Below are positions 1 through 5,216 of a stretch of 7,378 nucleotides of DNA, piece after piece. The notes under the pieces were generated by a model. The model saw nothing but the letters and a program-made list of their open reading frames with translations. It had not been told where the DNA came from and did no database searches. The stretch is taken from positions 1-7,378 of the forward strand of contig NZ_CALJAH010000212.1 in assembly GCF_938028185.1 (NCBI RefSeq). The letters are read 5' to 3'. Made by a program: the position numbers and the translations under genes. Position 1 is the stretch's first letter; every line of letters starts with the position of its first letter. The DNA comes from an uncultured Cardiobacterium sp. Its GTDB lineage: Bacteria; Pseudomonadota; Gammaproteobacteria; Cardiobacteriales; Cardiobacteriaceae.

Positions 1-65
1 CCGGTTTTCAGTTTCCTACACAAGCATACGGAAAAATGCGGTTCTCCAAGATTTTAAACAGGCTC
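1..65 (-). mobile_element. Possible end of an IS5-family insertion sequence (partial)
   Basis: Read on the minus strand from position 65 leftwards, the sequence begins GAGCCTGTTTAAAATCTTGG. This resembles, from memory, the GAGCCTGTTT-type terminal repeats of the IS1031/IS427 subgroups of IS5. The three bases just outside (66-68, TCA on the minus strand) fit the TNA target duplication of that group. No transposase reading frame is visible because the window ends 65 bases in. The element would lie just downstream of the SGNH gene. The other end and the matching TNA are outside the window, so the call rests on one terminus. It could also be ordinary intergenic DNA. Confidence 0.3.
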
Positions 66-112
66 TGAGACTTTCGGTGAACGGCTATATTTGAGAACGC
101 AATCGCTGCCGC

Positions 113-1246
113 TCAGGGGTTGATGTGTTCGAGGATGCGTTGGGTCAGGATTTTTTCGCCGGAGCCGGTGAAGTGGATGCCGTCGCCTTTGCGCACCGCC
201 ACCGGTTTGCCGCGTTCGTCCGGCAGGAAGGCGGTGTAGCTGCCGTCGGCCTTGGCGAAGAGGCGGTTGGTGTTCTGGTAGTGCTGTTGCGCGTTTTCGA
301 CTTCTTCGGCGATGATCTGGTCGAGGTAGGTGATTTTTTTGCTGTATTTCGGCGCTTTCATCAGCGGCGGTCCGATCCACAGGGTTTGGGCGCCGCGCGC
401 CGCCGCCGTTTGCAGGATTTTGCGGATTTCGCCGCGATAGTAGGCTTCCCATTCGGGGGTGCCGAAGTGCATATAGTGTTTGGGGTTGGCGGGGTTCGGC
501 GTGTCCTGCGGGTCGTTCGCACCCAGGAGGACGATGATGAGGCGCACGTCCGGGTTTTCTTCGAGTTGGGCGGCGAGGTTTTCCGGCCAGTTGTAGTAGC
601 CGGGGAAGCGCAGGCCGCTGCTCGGTTTGCCCCGGTTGATGCTTTTGATGTGGTGGCGGGCGAGCAGTTCGCGCTGGATGTGCGGCGCGAGCGATTGCAT
701 CATCGAGTCGCCGATGAGCAGCACGCGGTCGCCTTCGCCGAGGCGGATCGGGGTTTTGCCCGCAGGCGCGGCTTCGGTGGTGTCGCTGGCGGTGTCTTCC
801 GGCGGGATGTCGGCGTCAAGGGTGAGGGCGGTGTCGTTGTCGGGGTTGTCGTCGCTGTTGAAGCGGGGAACGCGCTGGATGGTGTTGTGCGTCCAGTCCT
901 GCCCGGCGGGAAGGTAGGTGTTGGCGGCGATGGGGTGGCGGTGTTGCCACGGGGTATCGTCGGCGGGGGCGGGTTGCGGTGCAGGCGCGACGGTTTTGGC
1001 GGCGGCGGTGGCGACGGGTACGGGGATGCTGGCGGCGTGGTGGCCGCCCGCGCCGAGGAGGCGCCCCAAGGCTTGTTTGAGCGCGTCGCCGCTGCGCCAG
1101 AGGGCGTTGTTTTGCAGGGCGGCGAGCGGCGACTGGCGGTAGTAGGTTTGTTGCCAGTATTGTTCGATGTTGTGTTGCATCAGCCAGAGCGCAAGGATGA
1201 GGCTGCTGGCGAGGGTGGCGAGGATTTTCAGGCTGCGGATGGGCAT
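113..1246 (-). CDS. Membrane-anchored SGNH/GDSL hydrolase-fold protein (DUF459-like), probable envelope O-acetyltransferase partner
   Basis: This 377-residue protein has one N-terminal membrane helix (about residues 7-24), a Pro/Ala- then Asp/Thr-rich linker (about 66-165), and an SGNH domain from about 171 to the end. The SGNH blocks are visible: nucleophile motif GDSM (S181), a block II glycine in NRGKPSSG (G206), block III GANDPQ (242-247, with N244), and the catalytic pair DGIH (D355, H358). The segment SSGLRFPGYYNWP before GAND is typical of DUF459 proteins. The topology places the catalytic domain in the periplasm on a flexible tether. The gene starts 6 nt after the MBOAT stop with no good Shine-Dalgarno, so it is probably translationally coupled to it. 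In PatA/PatB and AlgI/AlgX-J systems the SGNH partner transfers acetyl from the MBOAT protein to a polysaccharide or peptidoglycan. Which polymer is used here cannot be seen. Fold and catalytic residues are secure; the acetyltransferase role is inferred from the neighbour. Confidence 0.88.
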   Translation of the reverse strand: MPIRSLKILATLASSLILALWLMQHNIEQYWQQTYYRQSPLAALQNNALWRSGDALKQALGRLLGAGGHHAASIPVPVATAAAKTVAPAPQPAPADDTPWQHRHPIAANTYLPAGQDWTHNTIQRVPRFNSDDNPDNDTALTLDADIPPEDTASDTTEAAPAGKTPIRLGEGDRVLLIGDSMMQSLAPHIQRELLARHHIKSINRGKPSSGLRFPGYYNWPENLAAQLEENPDVRLIIVLLGANDPQDTPNPANPKHYMHFGTPEWEAYYRGEIRKILQTAAARGAQTLWIGPPLMKAPKYSKKITYLDQIIAEEVENAQQHYQNTNRLFAKADGSYTAFLPDERGKPVAVRKGDGIHFTGSGEKILTQRILEHINP

Positions 1247-1252
1247 GGCGGT

Positions 1253-2653
1253 TCAGTAGTTGCTGTAGAGGATATCGGGAATGCCTGCGGGGGCGCAGGC
1301 GGTGATGGTGAGCAGCGCGGCGGTGAAGAGCAGCGCCTGGCTGTACCACGGCAGGCGGCTCCAGCGGGCGGCGGCGTGTTCTTGCCATCCGGCGCTGCGC
1401 GGGTAGAGGTAAAGGAGAAGGTTAAAGGCGGCGATGAAGGCGAGCGCGGCGGCGGGCGCGTGCAGGCTGATGTTGCCGCCGAGTGCGCGGAAGATGGCGC
1501 GGGTGTTGTCGGCGTCGTTGCTGTAAAACACCGCCCAGGTGAGGACGATGTAATGGATGGTGCCGTAGCGGGCGAGTGCCGGGCTGAGCGTGGCGACGGC
1601 GTTTCTGCCCATGAGGCGGTCGCCGAGGTTGAGCAGGATGAGGCCGCCCGCGTGCATCGCCCCCCAAATGAGGTAGTTGGCGCTGGCGCCGTGCCACAGG
1701 CCGGAGAGGAGCATGGCGATGGCGACGTTCACTTGCGTGCGCAGCAGGCCGCGCCGGCTACCGCCGAGCGGGATGTAGAGGTAATCGCGTATCCAGCTGG
1801 AGAGGCTGATGTGCCAGCGGTGCCAGAAGTCGCGCAGGTTGGCGGCGGCGTAGGGCTGGTTGAAGTTTTCCGGGATGCGGATGCCGAGCAGCAGCGCGAT
1901 GGCGGTGACGAGCTCGGTGTAGCCGGAGAAGTCAAGGTAGATTTGCAGGGTGTAGGCGTAGAGCGCGGCGAGGACTTCGGCGGGCTGGTATTGTTCGGGG
2001 TTGCCGAGGATGGGCGTCACCCAGTTTTCTTTGAGCCAGGCTTCGAGCCAGAGGATTTTGGTGAGCGCGCTGATGAGGAGGATGAAGATGCGGCCACTGT
2101 CGCCGACGGCACGCGGCGCGGTGGCGGCGTATTGCGGCAGCATTTCGCTGGCGCGGCAGATAGGGCCGGCGATGAGTGTCGGGAAAAAGGCAAGGAAGAG
2201 GCAGAGGCGTTCGGGTTTTTCCACGGTGATTTGCACGCGGTAGGCGGCGACGAGGTAGGTGATGGAGTGGAAGGTGTAGTAGGAGATGCCGACCGGCAGC
2301 AGGATTTCCACCGCAGGCAGTTGCCAGGAGATGCCGAGCGCGTCCAAGAGGCTTTGGCTGTGAACGCGGAAAAAGTCCAGGTATTTCATCAGGCAAAGGT
2401 GGCCGATGGCGACGGCGATGGCGATTTTCAGCGCGCGCTTGCTGCGGTAATACTGGATGTGGCGCGCGGCGAGGTAGATAAAGGCCGAATACAGCAAAAG
2501 TTCGAGCGCAAACAGCAGGCTGTAGGTCGCGACCAGCGCGTAGCTGGCGGCGAGCAACAGGTGGTTTTGCAGGTCGAGGCGGCGGCGCAGGCTCCAGTAC
2601 AGCGCGAAGAAGGGCAGAAACGCCGCGATGAATTCGGGGGAAAGGTAACTCAT
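1253..2653 (-). CDS. MBOAT-family membrane O-acyltransferase (PatA/AlgI/DltB-like)
   Basis: This 466-residue polytopic membrane protein is the usual length for the AlgI/PatA/DltB class. Characteristic motifs in order are DFSGYTELV (241-249), PENFNQPY (261-268), DFWHRWHISLSSWIRDYL (275-292), YIPLGGSRRG (293-302) and GLWHGAS (318-324). H321 in the last motif matches the catalytic membrane-embedded histidine of MBOAT enzymes. The C-terminus ILYSNY resembles the aromatic FIYF-type tail of AlgI-like proteins, where a tyrosine has been proposed to carry the acetyl group. Known members pass acetyl from a cytoplasmic donor across the membrane to a periplasmic SGNH partner, and the next gene encodes such a partner. 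The start is fixed: the codon three triplets upstream of this ATG is an in-frame TAA. No Shine-Dalgarno precedes it. The substrate could be peptidoglycan (PatA-like) or an exopolysaccharide (AlgI-like); no biosynthesis genes in the window decide it. Confidence 0.94.
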   Translation of the reverse strand: MSYLSPEFIAAFLPFFALYWSLRRRLDLQNHLLLAASYALVATYSLLFALELLLYSAFIYLAARHIQYYRSKRALKIAIAVAIGHLCLMKYLDFFRVHSQSLLDALGISWQLPAVEILLPVGISYYTFHSITYLVAAYRVQITVEKPERLCLFLAFFPTLIAGPICRASEMLPQYAATAPRAVGDSGRIFILLISALTKILWLEAWLKENWVTPILGNPEQYQPAEVLAALYAYTLQIYLDFSGYTELVTAIALLLGIRIPENFNQPYAAANLRDFWHRWHISLSSWIRDYLYIPLGGSRRGLLRTQVNVAIAMLLSGLWHGASANYLIWGAMHAGGLILLNLGDRLMGRNAVATLSPALARYGTIHYIVLTWAVFYSNDADNTRAIFRALGGNISLHAPAAALAFIAAFNLLLYLYPRSAGWQEHAAARWSRLPWYSQALLFTAALLTITACAPAGIPDILYSNY

Positions 2654-2661
2654 GGGGCGAC

Positions 2662-2690
2662 ATTATCGCGGAAAGTGCAAACATTAACAA
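2662..2690 (-). promoter_or_regulatory. Candidate promoter for the acyltransferase operon, possibly leaderless
   Basis: On the minus strand a TTGTTA -35-like hexamer (plus 2685-2690) and a GATAAT -10-like hexamer (plus 2662-2667) are separated by 17 nt. The -10 ends only 8 nt before the ATG at 2653, so transcription would begin at or next to the start codon. That fits the lack of a Shine-Dalgarno sequence. The -35 match is only 4 of 6, so this is tentative. Confidence 0.33.
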
Positions 2691-2758
2691 TCTGTATAGA
2701 CACAGCAAGCTGCGTGAAATTTTTGCGCGCCGGGCGCGGCACCACCAAACAGGAATTA

Positions 2759-2787
2759 TTGACATTAGATGTAACGCCCGGCATGAT
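2759..2787 (+). promoter_or_regulatory. Sigma70-type promoter for the first binding-protein gene
   Basis: A perfect TTGACA -35 (2759-2764) is followed by a 17-nt spacer and CATGAT (2782-2787), a 4-of-6 match to TATAAT. Transcription would start near 2794, about 25 nt before the ATG at 2819. This excludes the in-frame ATGs at 2783 and 2786 as starts. A small dyad GGCAT-G-ATGCC (2780-2790) overlaps the -10 and could be an operator half. I see no convincing Fur or NikR box, although metal-responsive control would be expected. Confidence 0.5.
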
Positions 2788-2818
2788 GCCCGCGTTTTTC
2801 CGCTGTCCGGGGGTAATC

Positions 2819-3928
2819 ATGTTGAAAAAATTGGTAAAAATGGCGTGCTGTCTGGTCGCGCTGGCGCTGTTTCCGGCGCAGGCAGAAGTCAGGACGCTGC
2901 ATGACGTGCTGGGGCGCGAAGTGCAGGTGGATGTGCCAGTCAAACGCGCCATTTTGACGTTTTACTATCCCGACTATATCGCTGCGACCGGCGCCGAGAA
3001 TTTCAAAAACGTCGCCGGGATTTCGCGCGAGTTTTGGGAGAAATTCAATCCGGGCAGTTGGGCGCTTTATACCGCGAAAATACCGGGGTTGAAAGAAATC
3101 CCCGATGTGGGTTACGTCATCAGCAATACTTTTTCGCTGGAAAAGGCACTGGCGCCCAAGCCGGATGTGCTGGTGATTCCGAAAGTGCAATATGAAGCGC
3201 TGGCGGAACAATTACCGCGCTTTGCAGCGGCGGGCATTCCGGTAGTGGTCGTTGATTTCAATGACCAGACGGTAGAAAACCATACCAAAAGTATCCGCCT
3301 CTTTGGCCAGTTGGCAGGCACCGAAGCACGCGCCGAAAAAATTGCGCAGGAATACGCCGACGGTATCGCCGATATTCAACAACGGGTCAAAGCAGTAAAC
3401 CAACCCAAGCCGAAAATCTATATCGAATTTGGCAACAAAGGCCCGGACGAATACAGCTACACCTTTGGCAAAAATATGTGGGGCGCGATTGCTGATACCG
3501 TCGGCGGCGACAATATCAGCGCGCCGCATATTGCCACCTGGGGGCAGATTACCCCGGAACAATTACTCATTGCCCGCCCGGATGTCATCATGATTTCCGG
3601 CACGGAGTTGGAACACGACAGGAATCCGAATGTGATGTCGATGGGTATCGGTATCAGCGAAAAAGATGCGCGGCAACGCCTCAACGGCTTTATCAACCGC
3701 ACCGGCTGGGCGGATTTGCCTGCGGTGAAAAACAACCGCGTCTATGGCCTCTATCACACCATGTCGCGCTCGATTACCGACCTTGCCGCCGCGCAATTCA
3801 TGGCGAAAGCACTTTATCCCGAAGCCTTCCAGGATATTGACCCGGAAAAAACCTGGCAGGATTTCCACAAAAATTATTTGCCGGTAGCGCCGCAGGGAAC
3901 GTTTTTCCTTTACCCGGAGCCGCGCTAA
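2819..3928 (+). CDS. Periplasmic metal/siderophore ABC transporter substrate-binding protein, paralog 1 (CeuE/FepB type)
   Basis: This 369-residue protein starts with a Sec signal peptide (MLKK, hydrophobic core, cleavage after A22 in AQA-EV). No lipobox cysteine sits at the cleavage site, so it is a soluble periplasmic protein. The body is a cluster A-II/III-type binding protein: an N-lobe beginning LHDVLGREVQVDVP (27-40), LEKALAPKPDVLVI (107-120), a GIPVVVVDFN strand (139-148), the conserved YIEFGNKGPDEY (201-212), PEQLLIARPDVIMISG (246-261) and a C-lobe ending NYLPVAPQGTFF. It strongly resembles Helicobacter CeuE-like receptors, which have been linked to nickel-histidine and ferric-siderophore binding; the ligand here is not determined. 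H237 and Y309/Y312 are conserved with the second paralog and could be ligand contacts (inference). I chose this start because the signal peptide begins MLKK exactly as in the paralog and a GGGGG tract precedes it by 5 nt. Its base composition is lower in GC than the flanking operons. Confidence 0.94.
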   Translation: MLKKLVKMACCLVALALFPAQAEVRTLHDVLGREVQVDVPVKRAILTFYYPDYIAATGAENFKNVAGISREFWEKFNPGSWALYTAKIPGLKEIPDVGYVISNTFSLEKALAPKPDVLVIPKVQYEALAEQLPRFAAAGIPVVVVDFNDQTVENHTKSIRLFGQLAGTEARAEKIAQEYADGIADIQQRVKAVNQPKPKIYIEFGNKGPDEYSYTFGKNMWGAIADTVGGDNISAPHIATWGQITPEQLLIARPDVIMISGTELEHDRNPNVMSMGIGISEKDARQRLNGFINRTGWADLPAVKNNRVYGLYHTMSRSITDLAAAQFMAKALYPEAFQDIDPEKTWQDFHKNYLPVAPQGTFFLYPEPR

Positions 3929-3957
3929 TTGTGCAACAGGCTGTTGCACAATTAGCG
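3923..3957 (+). repeat. Perfect 17-bp inverted repeat spanning the stop codon of the first receptor gene
   Basis: CGCTAATTGTGCAACAG (3923-3939) and its exact complement (3941-3957) flank a single G, so in RNA the innermost pairs would open to form the loop. The TAA stop (3926-3928) lies inside the left arm, so a terminating ribosome would cover it. No run of T follows, so this is not a classical terminator. It could stabilise the upstream message, act in attenuation, or be a dispersed repeat. Confidence 0.8.
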
Positions 3958-3971
3958 TAGCCCGTAAAAAT

Positions 3972-3994
3972 TTGTGCAAGCACCGCTTGCACAA
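3972..3994 (+). repeat. Second hairpin sharing the TTGTGCAA arm; possible weak terminator
   Basis: TTGTGCAAGC (3972-3981) pairs perfectly with GCTTGCACAA (3985-3994) around the loop ACC. The outer eight bases of each arm are the same as in the hairpin at the preceding stop codon. The two structures can therefore also pair with each other (3944-3951 with 3972-3979). The following bases ATTGCATTTATT are T-rich but not a clean U tract, so termination would be partial at best. Confidence 0.7.
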
Positions 3995-4022
3995 TTGCAT
4001 TTATTCCCACCCGCCGCATTAA

Positions 4023-4060
4023 AATCCCCCGCCGCCCTTGCGCCCCAGGTGGCGGGGATT
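4023..4060 (+). promoter_or_regulatory. GC-rich hairpin just upstream of the second receptor's translation signals
   Basis: CCCCGCC (4027-4033) pairs with GGCGGGG (4051-4057). The stem extends outward past a bulged C4026 through AAT/ATT (4023-4025 with 4058-4060) and inward by about three pairs. It ends 5 nt before the AGGAGG at 4066. No U tract follows, so it is better placed to affect translation or RNA stability than to terminate. A -10-like TAAAAT (4020-4025) overlaps its left edge without a good -35, so a separate promoter for the second receptor is uncertain. Confidence 0.5.
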
Positions 4061-4065
4061 ATTCC

Positions 4066-4071
4066 AGGAGG
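4066..4071 (+). promoter_or_regulatory. Perfect AGGAGG Shine-Dalgarno ahead of a mini reading frame
   Basis: AGGAGG lies 6 nt before an ATG at 4078 and is the strongest ribosome-binding site in the window. It does not serve the receptor gene itself, which has its own AGGAG at 4106-4110 with 5-nt spacing to its ATG. GAGGCGCCTC (4068-4077) is a perfect 10-nt palindrome that overlaps the site. Confidence 0.5.
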
Positions 4072-4077
4072 CGCCTC

Positions 4078-4122
4078 ATGAGCCATTCCTTTTTCATTCA
4101 CAATCAGGAGCTTTTATGCTGA
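4078..4122 (+). CDS. Candidate 14-residue leader peptide overlapping the second receptor start
   Basis: After the AGGAGG, an ATG opens a frame encoding MSHSFFIHNQELLC and then TGA. It overlaps the first 7 nt of the receptor gene in a different frame, and its codons 10-11 (CAG GAG) contain that gene's Shine-Dalgarno. Such an arrangement fits translational coupling or a regulatory leader. The peptide has two His and one Cys, which is suggestive next to a metal importer, but so short a sequence proves nothing. It may be untranslated, with the AGGAGG acting only as a ribosome standby site. Confidence 0.3.
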   Translation: MSHSFFIHNQELLC

Positions 4123-5213
4123 AAAAACTGCTCGCCGCTGCCGTGGTGGCCGCTGCCATGATCGCCGCCCATGCGGAAGTCAAAACCATCAAGGACGTCC
4201 TCGGACGTGAAGTCAAAGTCGATGTACCTGCCAAGCGCGTCGTCCTCGGCTTCTATTACACCGACTACCTCGCCGTTGGCGGCGAAAAAGCGCTCGACAA
4301 CGTCGTCGGCTTTTCCAAAGCGGTATGGACGGACTGGACGCCCACCAGTTGGGAAGTTTATAGCAAGGCTTTGCCGAAATTGAAGGAACTGGCTGATGTT
4401 GGCGAGGTTGAAGTCGGCACCTTTTCCGTAGAAAAAGTGCTGGCACTGAAACCGGATTTGGTTGTCCTCGGTGATTGGCAATGGCAGGTCATTCAGGATG
4501 ATTTGGAGCCGCTGGAAAAAGCGGGTATTCCGGTAGTCGTCCTCGATTACAACAAAGAACAACTGCCGCTGCACCTCGAATCTACCCGCGTTCTTGGTGA
4601 AATCACCGGTCAGGAAGCGCGTGCCAAGGAAATTTCTGATTGGTACAAAGGTATCGTCGATGATATCCACGACCGCGTGAAGAAATCCGGCCAACCGAAA
4701 CCGAAAATTTATCTGGAATTCGGCAACAAAGGCCCGAGCGAATACGGCAACAGCTTCGGCAACACCATGTGGGGTCCGCTCGCCGAACAGGCACAAGGCG
4801 ATAATATTGCCGTTGGCCATGTGGAATATGCAGGTCCGATGAACCCGGAACAAGTCATCGTTTCCAAGCCGGAAGTGGTCGTCATTACCGGGCGCGAAAC
4901 CGAATTGAAAAAGAATGCGGAAGCGCTGGTGATGGGCATCAACATCGACAAAGCCGAAGCGGCAAAACGCCTGAACGGCTACAAAAACCGCACCGGTTGG
5001 GCTGACCTGCCGGCGATTAAAAACAACCGCCTCTACGGCATCTACCAAGGCGCATCACGCAGCCTGACCGACGCCGCCTCGATGCAATACATCGCCAAAG
5101 CGCTTTACCCCGAAGCCTTTGCCGACGTCGATCCGCTGCAAACCTACCTCGACTTCCACAAAAAATACCTGCCGGTCGTCCCGGAAGGCACTTTCTACCT
5201 GAAAGCGGAGTAA
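4116..5213 (+). CDS. Periplasmic metal/siderophore ABC transporter substrate-binding protein, paralog 2 (CeuE/FepB type)
   Basis: This 365-residue protein has a Sec signal peptide cleaved after A20 (AHA-EV) and no lipobox. It is closely related to the preceding gene over the whole length. Shared blocks include IKDVLGREVKVDVP (25-38), the FYYTDYLA region (47-54), YLEFGNKGPSEY (199-210), NRTGWADLPA (291-300) and the end KYLPVVPEGTF. Differences cluster where ligands usually bind: GHVEYAGPMNPEQ here against PHIATWGQITPEQ in paralog 1, and YQGASRSLTD against YHTMSRSITD. H235 and Y307/Y310 are conserved in both. It sits 3 nt upstream of the permease gene, so it is probably the operon's main receptor. 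The start was chosen for the signal peptide and the AGGAG at 4106-4110; the open frame upstream lacks both. The ligand could be a ferric siderophore, haem-type chelate, cobalamin-like molecule or nickel-histidine; similarity to Helicobacter CeuE favours the first or last. Confidence 0.95.
   Translation: MLKKLLAAAVVAAAMIAAHAEVKTIKDVLGREVKVDVPAKRVVLGFYYTDYLAVGGEKALDNVVGFSKAVWTDWTPTSWEVYSKALPKLKELADVGEVEVGTFSVEKVLALKPDLVVLGDWQWQVIQDDLEPLEKAGIPVVVLDYNKEQLPLHLESTRVLGEITGQEARAKEISDWYKGIVDDIHDRVKKSGQPKPKIYLEFGNKGPSEYGNSFGNTMWGPLAEQAQGDNIAVGHVEYAGPMNPEQVIVSKPEVVVITGRETELKKNAEALVMGINIDKAEAAKRLNGYKNRTGWADLPAIKNNRLYGIYQGASRSLTDAASMQYIAKALYPEAFADVDPLQTYLDFHKKYLPVVPEGTFYLKAE
5207..5210 (+). promoter_or_regulatory. 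Ribosome-binding site deciding the permease GTG start
   Basis: GGAG inside the last codons of the second receptor gene lies 6 nt before the GTG at 5217. It supports GTG over the later ATG (codon 24), which would delete part of the first membrane helix. The site also implies coupling between the two genes. Confidence 0.6.
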
Positions 5214-5216
5214 TCC

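Noticed and set aside
125..2818. Uninterrupted plus-strand reading frame of about 900 codons opposite the SGNH and MBOAT genes, in frame with the first receptor gene.
   Set aside because: It is the exact antisense frame of both minus-strand genes; it stays open because those GC-rich genes avoid TTA, CTA and TCA codons. Its translation is low-complexity Gly/Val/Ala/Asp with no motif, while the minus strand shows complete enzyme motifs.
2783..2818. Alternative ATG starts at 2783 and 2786 for the first receptor.
   Set aside because: They fall inside the -10 region of the best promoter and would add residues before a normal signal peptide that matches the paralog from MLKK onwards.
2745..2820. 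Fur or NikR operator in front of the first receptor.
   Set aside because: The A/T-rich stretch GAATTATTGACATTAGATG has no adequate dyad to either consensus by eye; a profile scan would be needed to claim one.
2827..2853. Cysteines 10 and 11 of the first receptor as a lipoprotein attachment site.
   Set aside because: They come before the hydrophobic core and lack a lipobox (KMAC); the AQA-EV site further on fits signal peptidase I.
4038..4115. Upstream in-frame extension of the second receptor from a TTG at 4038.
   Set aside because: It would bury the signal peptide behind an Arg/Pro-rich leader and ignores the AGGAG correctly spaced before the ATG at 4116.
4104..5048. Minus-strand open frame of 314 codons opposite the second receptor gene.
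   Set aside because: It is an antisense shadow of a clearly conserved gene, with no ribosome-binding site and no recognisable domain.
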